Assembly (NCBI GenBank): GCA_017937385.1
Contig: JAGBDR010000017.1
Coordinates: 1 to 41,513, forward strand
Reading direction: 5' to 3'
Length of the DNA stretch: 41,513 bases
DNA from: Parabacteroides sp.
GTDB lineage: Bacteria > Bacteroidota > Bacteroidia > Bacteroidales > Tannerellaceae
Both the position numbers and the translations under genes were made by a program. Every line of letters starts with the position of its first letter. The stretch's first letter is position 1. This document shows positions 26,543-34,139 of this stretch, piece after piece. The notes under the pieces were generated by a model. It saw only the letters and a list, made by a program, of their open reading frames with translations, did not search any database and had not been told where the DNA came from.

Positions 26543-27544
26543 TTATTCAATATTCGGATTCAATGCGTGCCATTCGGAGATCGGTGGCAAAACGCCCATG
26601 CCGATCACTTCGTCGCGCAAAGCGCACAAATGCTGGTAGCTCTTTTCCAAAGCTGCCTCTTCTTCCGGAGTTCCTTTGACCTCTTTCAATGTTACGCCAT
26701 CTTTCGTGATAGACGTTTCCCAGGCCATCATGATATGTTCGAACTTGCCATTGGAAACGTATGCACCTGCCGGCCAACGGAACGGATTGCCACCCATAGC
26801 CGCAGCGATCATCTCGATAGACACATAAGACGGGCTTTGGAAAGAAGAACGTCCGCGCAAAGCGATGATATTGGCACCACCTTTTGTCACCTTTGTCTGA
26901 ATCTCCGCCCATTGTTCTTTAGTCAAAGCATCAGTACCGATCATATCCGTCAACGGCTTGCCATTCACTTTCGCCGTTGAAGCATAAACGGCCATCTGCT
27001 CGCCATGGCCGCCGTATGTACGGCAATTCTCCACAACATCCATAGATACGCCGAAATGTTTAGCCAGCTCGCTACGCAGACGGGTCGAATCCAGCGCAGC
27101 CAAAGTCGTTACCTGCGACGGTTTCAGTCCTGAATACAACAGCGTGATCAGGCCGGTGATATCCGCCGGATTGAAAATAACCACGATATGCTTGACATCC
27201 GGACAATAGGCTTTTACATTCTTACCGAATTCTTCAGCAATAGCGGCATTCCCTTTCAACAGATCTTCACGAGTCATACCTGCCTTACGGGCAGCACCAC
27301 CGGAATTCACAATATATTTAGCATCTGTCAGCGCCTCTTTAATATCAGAAGTAAATGTGATATTGACGCCTTCAAAACCGCAATGGAACAATTCTTCTGC
27401 AACTCCTTCCAGACCCGGAGCATACGGGTCATACAAACAAATATTAGAAGTAAGTCCCATCATAATGGCTGTCTGGGCCATGTTTGAACCAATCATACCA
27501 GCTGCTCCTACAATCGTGAGCTTTTCGTTTGTCAATGTTTTCAT
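26543..27544 (-). CDS. mdh: Malate dehydrogenase
   Basis: NAD-dependent oxidation of malate to oxaloacetate (or the reverse in the reductive branch used by fermenting Bacteroidales). The 333-residue protein has the Rossmann motif VGAAGMIGSN near its N-terminus, the mobile-loop region GGAARKAGMTREDLL with the substrate-binding arginines, IFNPADITG, STRLRSELAKHFG and the catalytic-His motif TYGGHGEQM. ATG 27544 (MKTLTNEKLTIVG) is a better start than the TTG two codons upstream. Sequence type is the lactate/malate family form annotated as mdh in this order. It is monocistronic, with its own promoter and terminator. Confidence 0.88.
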   Translation of the reverse strand: MKTLTNEKLTIVGAAGMIGSNMAQTAIMMGLTSNICLYDPYAPGLEGVAEELFHCGFEGVNITFTSDIKEALTDAKYIVNSGGAARKAGMTREDLLKGNAAIAEEFGKNVKAYCPDVKHIVVIFNPADITGLITLLYSGLKPSQVTTLAALDSTRLRSELAKHFGVSMDVVENCRTYGGHGEQMAVYASTAKVNGKPLTDMIGTDALTKEQWAEIQTKVTKGGANIIALRGRSSFQSPSYVSIEMIAAAMGGNPFRWPAGAYVSNGKFEHIMMAWETSITKDGVTLKEVKGTPEEEAALEKSYQHLCALRDEVIGMGVLPPISEWHALNPNIE

Positions 27545-27627
27545 ATTCAATCTTGTTTTTAAATGAATTTCTTCTTATTAAACAATTCAAGGGACCATAA
27601 AGTTTTCCGATCCATCCTTATTTGCGG

Positions 27628-27659
27628 CAAAGATATGAAATTTGGAGATTCTTTGCCAA
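27628..27659 (-). promoter_or_regulatory. Promoter of mdh
   Basis: On the minus strand TATCTTTG (27635-27628) preceded by TTGG (27659-27656) at 20 nt. The divergent YgiQ promoter lies 45 bp away. Confidence 0.6.
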
Positions 27660-27680
27660 GCATTGATTCCTATTAATTCG

Positions 27681-27688
27681 TATCTTTG
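27681..27688 (+). promoter_or_regulatory. -7 box directly before the YgiQ-family gene
   Basis: TATCTTTG matches TAnnTTTG and ends 5 nt before the ATG at 27694. A TTTG at 27652-27655 is 25 nt upstream, longer than usual. If this is the real promoter the message is leaderless. Confidence 0.5.
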
Positions 27689-27693
27689 CCTGC

Positions 27694-29508
27694 ATGAAAA
27701 CATTCAGACCGGAGGCATGGTTGCCTACCACAAAGAAAGAAGTTGAAGCCCGCGGATGGGACTATATAGATGTGATACTTTTCAGTGGAGATGCCTATGT
27801 GGACCATCCTTCGTTTGGGGCTGCCGTTGTCGGACGGACACTCGAAGCGATGGGATTGCGCGTGGCTATCGTTCCGCAACCGGATTGGCATGGTGATTAC
27901 CGCGACTTCAAGAAGTTGGGAGCTCCCCGCCTTTTCTTCGGGGTTTCTGCCGGGGCGATGGATTCGATGATCAACCATTATACGGCCAATAAACGTCTGC
28001 GCAGCGATGATGCTTACACGCCGGACCGCCGTGCCGGTATGCGACCGGATTATCCCAGTATCGTATACACAAAGATACTGAAAGAGCTCTACCCGGATGT
28101 CCCCGTCGTGTTGGGAGGCATAGAGGCCTCTTTGCGCCGGGTCACGCATTACGATTACTGGCAGGACAAACTACTCCCCGGAATCCTGAAAGACAGCCCA
28201 GCGGATCTGTTGATATACGGCATGGGGGAACTTCCTTTGAAAGAGCTGGTCAAACGGTTACAGGCAGGTACTCCCTTTCAGGAAATCAAAGACATACGGC
28301 AAACGGTCTATCTGACCGATACGGTAGAACCGTTGCCCGACGACATTTTCCTTTTTTCCCATGAAGAATGCCTGCGCGACAAACTGAAACAGGCCAAGAA
28401 TTTCAGGCATATAGAAGAAGAGTCCAACAAGCAACAGGCCTCCCGCATCCTGCAAAAGGTAGGTAAACAGACAATCGTTGTCAATCCTCCTTTCCCACCG
28501 ATGACGGAAGAAGAGATAGATGCCTCGTTCGACCTGCCCTACACCCGGCTTCCCCACCCGAAGTACAAGGGGAAGACGATACCGGCTTTCGAGATGATCA
28601 AGTTCTCGGTAAACATCCACCGGGGATGTTTCGGAGGCTGTGCTTTCTGTACCATCTCGGCGCATCAGGGAAAGTTTATCGCCTCACGAAGCAAAGAGTC
28701 GATATTGAAAGAGGTCAAGCAGATCACGCAGATGCCAGACTTCAAAGGATATCTGAGCGATCTCGGCGGTCCTTCGGCCAATATGTACCGGATGAAAGGG
28801 AAAAATCCGGATATCTGTGCCCAGTGCAAGAAACCGTCCTGCATCTCTCCGGTTGTCTGCAAGAACCTGAATGCGGACCATACGCCATTGCTGGAGATAT
28901 ACAGGGAAGTGGACCGTATACCGGAAATCAAACGTTCGTTTATCGGCAGCGGCGTCCGCTACGACCTGCTCCTGCACCGGTATGCAGACGACAACCTGAA
29001 CAAGGCTGCCCATACTTATATGGAGGAACTGATCGCCCGCCATGTTTCCGGCCGTCTCAAAGTCGCGCCCGAACATACGGAAGACAATGTCCTGAAGATG
29101 ATGCGCAAGCCTTCATTCGAACTTTTCGGGCAATTCAAAAAAATATTCGACCGTGTAAACAAACAACATGGACTGAACCAGCAACTCATCCCCTACTTCA
29201 TATCCAGCCATCCCGGATGTACCGAAGCGGATATGGCAAACTTAGCGATACAGACCAAGAAACTGCATTTCCAACTCGAACAAGTACAGGATTTTACCCC
29301 TACTCCGATGACACTGGCTACGGAAATGTACTACACGGGGTATCACCCTTATACCTTGGAAAAGGTCTATACTGCCCACACGAAAGAACAAAAACTGGCG
29401 CAACGCCAGTTCTTTTTCTGGTATAAGCCGGAGTTCCGCCGCCAGATCACACAAGCCCTGCAAAGGATCGGAAAGAAAGACCTGATCCGGAAATTGTTTG
29501 GGAAGTAA
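27694..29508 (+). CDS. YgiQ-family radical SAM protein
   Basis: A 604-residue member of the UPF0313/YgiQ group. The radical-SAM cluster ligands are C312, C316 and C319 in HRGCFGGCAFCTISAHQG; the N-terminal UPF0313 region carries SGDAYVDHPSFG and LGGIEASLRRVTHYDYW, both hallmarks. A second Cys-rich stretch, CAQCKKPSCISPVVC (near residue 375), may hold another cluster. The C-terminal DUF3362-like part includes QDFTPTPMTLATEMYYTG. The substrate of YgiQ proteins is not known. Translation starts at ATG 27694, almost on top of the promoter. The next gene follows after 59 nt. Confidence 0.92.
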   Translation: MKTFRPEAWLPTTKKEVEARGWDYIDVILFSGDAYVDHPSFGAAVVGRTLEAMGLRVAIVPQPDWHGDYRDFKKLGAPRLFFGVSAGAMDSMINHYTANKRLRSDDAYTPDRRAGMRPDYPSIVYTKILKELYPDVPVVLGGIEASLRRVTHYDYWQDKLLPGILKDSPADLLIYGMGELPLKELVKRLQAGTPFQEIKDIRQTVYLTDTVEPLPDDIFLFSHEECLRDKLKQAKNFRHIEEESNKQQASRILQKVGKQTIVVNPPFPPMTEEEIDASFDLPYTRLPHPKYKGKTIPAFEMIKFSVNIHRGCFGGCAFCTISAHQGKFIASRSKESILKEVKQITQMPDFKGYLSDLGGPSANMYRMKGKNPDICAQCKKPSCISPVVCKNLNADHTPLLEIYREVDRIPEIKRSFIGSGVRYDLLLHRYADDNLNKAAHTYMEELIARHVSGRLKVAPEHTEDNVLKMMRKPSFELFGQFKKIFDRVNKQHGLNQQLIPYFISSHPGCTEADMANLAIQTKKLHFQLEQVQDFTPTPMTLATEMYYTGYHPYTLEKVYTAHTKEQKLAQRQFFFWYKPEFRRQITQALQRIGKKDLIRKLFGK

Positions 29509-29537
29509 TCCGGGTAGGCAGATAACCGATAAATTCA

Positions 29538-29545
29538 TATCTTCG
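29538..29545 (+). promoter_or_regulatory. Possible -7 box for the Gfo/Idh gene
   Basis: TATCTTCG is one base off TAnnTTTG and lies 22 nt before the ATG at 29568; no good -33 box is visible. Confidence 0.3.
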
Positions 29546-29567
29546 CGAAAACAAACTTTGTATAAAA

Positions 29568-30638
29568 ATGGAGAAGATCAAAACAGGATTGGCAGCCTTC
29601 GGCATGTCAGGGCAAATATTCCATGCCCCCTTTATCAGTACGAATCCGGCATTCAGCCTGACGGCAATCACGGAGCGCAGCAAGGAACTGTCGAAAGAAC
29701 GTTATCCTTCGGCCCGTATCGTGCGCAGCTTTGAGGAGCTCATCGCCTTGGATGAACTGGAGCTGGTCGTTGTCAATACGCCAGACAGTACACACTACGA
29801 GTATGCCCGGAAAGCGCTGGAAACCGGTAAGCATGTGATTGTCGAGAAACCTTTCACGACGACCGTAGAGCAAGGACAGGAACTGGTCGATCTTGCCCGC
29901 TCCAAAGGCTTGGCTATAAGCGTATATCAGAACAGGCGCTGGGATTCGGATTTCTTGACGGTCCGGGATATTCTGGACAAAGGGCTGTTAGGACGTCTTG
30001 TCGAATTCGAATCGACTTTCCCCCGCTACCGCAACTTTATCAAGCCGGGGACCTGGAAAGAAACCGGAGAGTCGGGCGGCGGCCTGACCTATAACTTAGG
30101 AGCTCACGTGATTGACCAGGCAATCCAGTTGTTCGGTGCGCCGGAGGCCGTTTTCGCCGACATCGACATCATTCGTACAGGTGGCAGGGTCGATGATTAT
30201 TTCGTAATCCACCTGCTCCGTCCGTCCAAGGCTCCCCATCTCAAAGTCACCCTGAAATCCAGCTACCTGATGTGCGAGCCAGAGCCCCGCTTCGTCCTGC
30301 ACGGTACGGATGGCTCATTCGTCAAATACGGCCTGGACCGTCAGGAAGCCGACCTGAACAACGGCCTGATTCCCGGTACACCGGGATGGGGTGTGGAAGA
30401 TGAAAGCATCTGGGGACTCCTCCACACGGAGAAAGAAGGCAACACCGTCTGCCGCAAATATCCCAGCCTTGCCGGAAATTACGCAGGCTTTTATGACAAC
30501 ATCTACCACCATCTCCGCCATGGCGAGCCGCTTCTGACAGATGCCGCAGGCGTATTGCCCGTCATCCGTTTGATCGAAGCAGCCTGGAAGAGTAGCAAGG
30601 AAAGAAAAGTGATAGAATTTGAAAACTGTAAGTATTAA
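29568..30638 (+). CDS. Gfo/Idh/MocA-family oxidoreductase
   Basis: A 356-residue NAD(P)-dependent sugar or polyol oxidoreductase. The N-terminal Rossmann domain has GLAAFGMSGQIFHAPF, the VVNTPDSTHYEYARKAL segment and the family signature VEKPFTTTVEQG (EKPF at residues 93-96). The C-terminal alpha/beta domain has SGGGLTYNLGAHVIDQAIQ, with the conserved catalytic-region His. It resembles the YdgJ-like branch. No substrate-specific neighbours help; it follows the YgiQ gene and ends at a strong bidirectional hairpin. Confidence 0.92.
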   Translation: MEKIKTGLAAFGMSGQIFHAPFISTNPAFSLTAITERSKELSKERYPSARIVRSFEELIALDELELVVVNTPDSTHYEYARKALETGKHVIVEKPFTTTVEQGQELVDLARSKGLAISVYQNRRWDSDFLTVRDILDKGLLGRLVEFESTFPRYRNFIKPGTWKETGESGGGLTYNLGAHVIDQAIQLFGAPEAVFADIDIIRTGGRVDDYFVIHLLRPSKAPHLKVTLKSSYLMCEPEPRFVLHGTDGSFVKYGLDRQEADLNNGLIPGTPGWGVEDESIWGLLHTEKEGNTVCRKYPSLAGNYAGFYDNIYHHLRHGEPLLTDAAGVLPVIRLIEAAWKSSKERKVIEFENCKY

Positions 30639-30670
30639 TAGAACTACACCTTATCGGCCTGTAACTTTTG

Positions 30671-30720
30671 AAAAAGCATCATTCAAATACCTTTCAAAGG
30701 ATGTTTGAATGATGCTTTTT
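30671..30720. terminator. Bidirectional terminator between the oxidoreductase and Hsp70 genes
   Basis: Perfect 17-bp inverted repeat, AAAAAGCATCATTCAAA (30671-30687) and TTTGAATGATGCTTTTT (30704-30720), 16-nt loop, with A/T-runs on both sides. It can stop transcription from both convergent units. Confidence 0.88.
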
Positions 30721-30746
30721 TATAATTACAAAAAGCAATAATTGTT

Positions 30747-32183
30747 TTATCGTCCTAACAATCCACCCGTATTACCTCTTTCTGCTTGTGGTAACATTTC
30801 AATAACATCAATAGTTACAGGTTGAAGGAGTTCAACTGTCGGACGATTATTTATAATCTGTATCGCTCTATTAATAAGTTGTCTGGCTTTAACTTTGTCT
30901 ATCCACTGGATATAATCAAATCGCTCATTCAAATCTTGAATAACAGCCATACATTGGAAAAGCATAGTCAAGTGTATAAACAATGAATGCATTTGTTCTA
31001 AGACTTCACGTCCTAAATCAACATTCTTACTTTGAATCACCTGATTCATTTGAGAATATAACTGATTTACAGTTTGACTCGATTTATCATTTCCCAATTT
31101 TTCATTTGCTCTTTTCAGCCGTTCATATTCATCTTTCAATTCTTTTTCCAAACGTTCCCATTCTGTACTATATTCCAAATGCTCTAGTTTGCGAAGAACT
31201 TCTTTTAAATGTTGCAAAACAGCTTTTTTCTCCGAACTATTTCTATTTTCAGACTTGACTATTTCCAAATCCTTTTGTAAAGATGATACCTCAAATCCGA
31301 ATTTCTCCATTTCAAACAGACGATTTTCAGCATTCCGTATTTCCTCAGATATAAAAGATTCAGCATCTGCCAATGATTGCTTCTTTGACGTATCCAAGAT
31401 TTTCGAGATGGTAATGTCCTGTAATGGGAAAAAGACTTCCATTGCCATCATTTCCGAATTGTCGGCCTTCAATGTAATATCCACATTACTTCCTGCTTGA
31501 ATTTGCATTGTTATATCCTTCCCTGTTATAACGACATCTGCCACATATTCATAAATCGATACAGAACGACCTTCACTATCTTCCTCTGCTTGATAGACTG
31601 GTATTCTTAACGTATCACTCTCTATTCCTGGGCGAAGGACATTCGTAGTCTTTAATCCGTTTCTAACCCCTACACCCGGCAATGGCTTATTTTTTTCCAG
31701 ACCTTGAAGTACAGAAAATACTTTTTTCTCTTTATGATCATCCCACGTAGCAATTCCGATATTATAAGGTAATGTCGCACTTCCAATTTTTGTTCCTTGA
31801 ATAATGACAAATTCATCCGGGAAACAAGATAATTGAGAACCTTGCTCATTGTATGCTAAAACTGAAAACACATTGGATTTTCCTTCTGCTAAAAGAGCTT
31901 CAACCACATCTCCCTTCGCATCAATCAATATACGACCACTGGACCAGGCCTTATCACCTCTCACTAATTCAATCCATATTTTATCTTGAGGATAATCCGA
32001 TTTATCCAAACGGATACTAACCCATTCTGATAATTCTACCGATGTTGCCTCATAACCCACTTCCAATGATACCGAACCTGAGGGCACTTCTATATTTCCT
32101 TTACTCTCGTTATCCAATGTAGAAGCATACAGTGCTGCACCTGTTGCTACCGCAGTCAATAGGGTCAATGCTGGTATCCACAT
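30747..32183 (-). CDS. Hsp70-like protein, C-terminal part (separated by a frameshift)
   Basis: This frame holds the second part of the Hsp70 gene begun at 33243. Its real homology starts with TAVATGAALYASTLDN, the end of the Hsp70 ATPase domain, not at the ATG 32183, whose first residues are the preceding codons read out of frame. Removing one base of the AA at 32158-32159 restores a single 831-residue protein. After the ATPase domain comes a beta-rich segment of roughly 130 residues (LSEWVSIRLDKSDYPQDK and onward) that ordinary DnaK does not have, then a DnaK-like substrate domain (LPYNIGIATWDD, then SDTLRIPVYQAEED, comparable to the VYQGE region), then a long charged helical lid (AENRLFEMEKFGFEVSSLQK) and a tail ending GNTGGLLGR. 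The gene ends just before the bidirectional terminator. Low GC like the rest of this block. Confidence 0.75.
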   Translation of the reverse strand: MWIPALTLLTAVATGAALYASTLDNESKGNIEVPSGSVSLEVGYEATSVELSEWVSIRLDKSDYPQDKIWIELVRGDKAWSSGRILIDAKGDVVEALLAEGKSNVFSVLAYNEQGSQLSCFPDEFVIIQGTKIGSATLPYNIGIATWDDHKEKKVFSVLQGLEKNKPLPGVGVRNGLKTTNVLRPGIESDTLRIPVYQAEEDSEGRSVSIYEYVADVVITGKDITMQIQAGSNVDITLKADNSEMMAMEVFFPLQDITISKILDTSKKQSLADAESFISEEIRNAENRLFEMEKFGFEVSSLQKDLEIVKSENRNSSEKKAVLQHLKEVLRKLEHLEYSTEWERLEKELKDEYERLKRANEKLGNDKSSQTVNQLYSQMNQVIQSKNVDLGREVLEQMHSLFIHLTMLFQCMAVIQDLNERFDYIQWIDKVKARQLINRAIQIINNRPTVELLQPVTIDVIEMLPQAERGNTGGLLGR

Positions 32184-33243
32184 TTTTTGTTATCTGCTCA
32201 ACCAACATCTGCCGAATTAAAGGAGAATGTGTAGGACCACCCACTAAAATCAACTTATCTAATTGAGAACCTGACAAATTATTCCGTTCCAAAAGTTCTT
32301 TACATATATTTACCGCCTTTTGGAACAAGGGACGCATGACATCAAATGCTTCAGACTGGGAAACCGTCAAATCCAATTCAATTTCTTCCCCATCTTCATC
32401 TTCTCCCAAATCTCCTAAATTAGAAATAATATCTTCTTTTTCTTTAAATGAAAGTTGGTTTTTCAACTCTTCCGCATACGTTTTCATCGCCTCACGCAAC
32501 ACCTCTTTTGTTCTTGCGTTCGCTAAAATTCCGTCTATCGCATAATTATCTCGAAGATAAGGAATAATGATACTATCCACAATTGCTTCATCTAAATTCT
32601 TGCCTCCTAAGTAATTATCTCCGGCAGTATCAAACACCTGCATAATTCCATCTTCCACCTTCAACAAGGCAGCATCAAATGTTCCACCACCAAAATCAAA
32701 TACCATCCAATAACCATCTTTCGATTGAGAAGAAAGGCCATAAGCCATAGATGCAGCAATAGGCTCTTGCAATAATTCACAATGATTGAACCCTGCCAAC
32801 TTTGCCGCATTCATCGTCGCAGTTTTTTGATTGACCGTAAACTTTGCAGGAACAGTAATCACTACAGAATTAAAATTTTCATCAGTAATAAAGGATTTCA
32901 AAGTTTTTAGCACTTCGGCCGACAATTCTTCCGAATTATAATCTCGCTCCATATTAGAACTCCGATAATACTTATCTGTTCCCATCGAACGCTTAAACTC
33001 AATATATGTATTCGAAACACCGGACTGCCAAGTTTTTGTTGCTCTACGTTTATCACTCTTCATATCATTATAGGCACTATCACCTACTTTGACAATCTTT
33101 CTTCTTGTGATTGACACACAGGAAGGAAGTGTATCTTTCAATGTATCAGTCTTTTTAAGAACCGGTTCACCCTTTTCCATTCTGCAAATAGCAGAGTTGG
33201 TTGTACCTAAATCTATTCCATAATCTATTTTCAAATGTGCCAT
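32110..33243 (-). CDS. Hsp70-like protein, ATPase domain (frame broken near its end)
   Basis: N-terminal 361 or so residues of an Hsp70 chaperone. The nucleotide-binding motifs are all present: phosphate-1 DYGIDLGTTNSAI (residues 7-19), VVITVPAKFTVNQK (127-140), LLQEPIAASMAYGL (157-170), phosphate-2 VFDFGGGTFDAALL (181-194) and adenosine LDKLILVGGPTHSPL (328-342). The frame then leaves the family at NVDTSIDP: the expected DPxTAVATGAA continues in the other frame, because of one extra base at 32158-32159, and translation stops at 32110. It is the third gene of the minus-strand operon, 14 nt after the GrpE-like gene. Either the gene is recently inactivated, or the base is a sequencing error, or frameshifting yields both forms. 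An isolated ATPase domain is unlikely to work as a chaperone alone. Confidence 0.88.
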   Translation of the reverse strand: MAHLKIDYGIDLGTTNSAICRMEKGEPVLKKTDTLKDTLPSCVSITRRKIVKVGDSAYNDMKSDKRRATKTWQSGVSNTYIEFKRSMGTDKYYRSSNMERDYNSEELSAEVLKTLKSFITDENFNSVVITVPAKFTVNQKTATMNAAKLAGFNHCELLQEPIAASMAYGLSSQSKDGYWMVFDFGGGTFDAALLKVEDGIMQVFDTAGDNYLGGKNLDEAIVDSIIIPYLRDNYAIDGILANARTKEVLREAMKTYAEELKNQLSFKEKEDIISNLGDLGEDEDGEEIELDLTVSQSEAFDVMRPLFQKAVNICKELLERNNLSGSQLDKLILVGGPTHSPLIRQMLVEQITKNVDTSIDPIDCGSNRCSTVCFYIG

Positions 33244-33257
33244 AATACTATATATTT

Positions 33258-34136
33258 TTAAATGTTCTGACTAACTGTTATTTGAGCAGCCTGTATCATT
33301 ACTCCGTTATAATTTATTTGCGGTTTTATGATACCGGTTATTGTTTGTTCCCCTTTTTTTAAACTCTCATCGGAAACAAAATTGGCAACTACTTTCATTC
33401 CCTCATTATAAGGCTTTCCCAACATATCTACCATTTCGTAACCATTCGCCAAAAAATTATTTTTGATACGTTCTACCGCTTTGCATAATTGCTTATGACC
33501 TTTCACGGATACATCCATTCGAGACAAATTCATTTCAATACGTATGATTTCATCTGCTACTTTCAATGCCAAAGAATGATCTTGCCCTTGAATAGAAGAT
33601 ACCGCTGATTGATTCATTTGTACGTTCATCTGCTTATCCAACAATTCTATCAGCTTGTTATCTAACTTAACAGATTCTACTTGTATTGAATCTTGTGCTT
33701 TCTTTATTCTATGAATGGCAGATGAATCTGACGAAATACGTCTATGTAACAGGAAATAGATTATCGCCAACAAGGATAGAGCCAAAACAAAGCCAATACC
33801 TCCGTAAATTGTTTTTGTCTTTATTTCTTCTGCCAAGACTTCTTTATTTTTATTTACGACAATACGAGTTTCATCAATATTAGAAACAATTAATTTTTCC
33901 TTAGCCTCTATCTGATTTTGTATTAAAACTGATAGATTTTTTATACTATCTGTTTCATGTGCCAAATATTGAAGTCGTTTTTCCATTTGGCGATCCACAG
34001 AACGCATAGAATTAATTCTTTTTTCTATACGAATAAGTGTTTGTTGGATATCTATCAATTCCAAACTATCTTTGTTCTCTCCATAAACTAAATTTGAGAT
34101 GAACAATAACACAATTAATAACTTGCAACATTTCAT
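33258..34136 (-). CDS. Membrane-anchored GrpE-like protein
   Basis: A 292-residue protein that I do not know as a named family. It has an N-terminal signal (CKLLIVLLFISNLVYG), a charged coiled-coil segment (about 25-105), one membrane span at about 109-131 (IYGGIGFVLALSLLAIIYFL) and a second helical region followed, at about 186-290, by a domain resembling the GrpE exchange factor: a helix (KQLCKAVERIKNNFLANGYE) then VDMLGKPYNEGMKVVANF and GIIKPQINYNGVMIQAAQI, which parallels GrpE's GEPFDP...GY...LRPA.V.V pattern. If the signal is cleaved, the coiled coil is periplasmic and the GrpE-like part cytosolic, next to the Hsp70 encoded 14 nt downstream. That makes a nucleotide-exchange role likely, but it is inference from resemblance and context. 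It starts 3 nt after the J-like gene. Confidence 0.7.
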   Translation of the reverse strand: MKCCKLLIVLLFISNLVYGENKDSLELIDIQQTLIRIEKRINSMRSVDRQMEKRLQYLAHETDSIKNLSVLIQNQIEAKEKLIVSNIDETRIVVNKNKEVLAEEIKTKTIYGGIGFVLALSLLAIIYFLLHRRISSDSSAIHRIKKAQDSIQVESVKLDNKLIELLDKQMNVQMNQSAVSSIQGQDHSLALKVADEIIRIEMNLSRMDVSVKGHKQLCKAVERIKNNFLANGYEMVDMLGKPYNEGMKVVANFVSDESLKKGEQTITGIIKPQINYNGVMIQAAQITVSQNI

Positions 34137-34139
34137 ACT

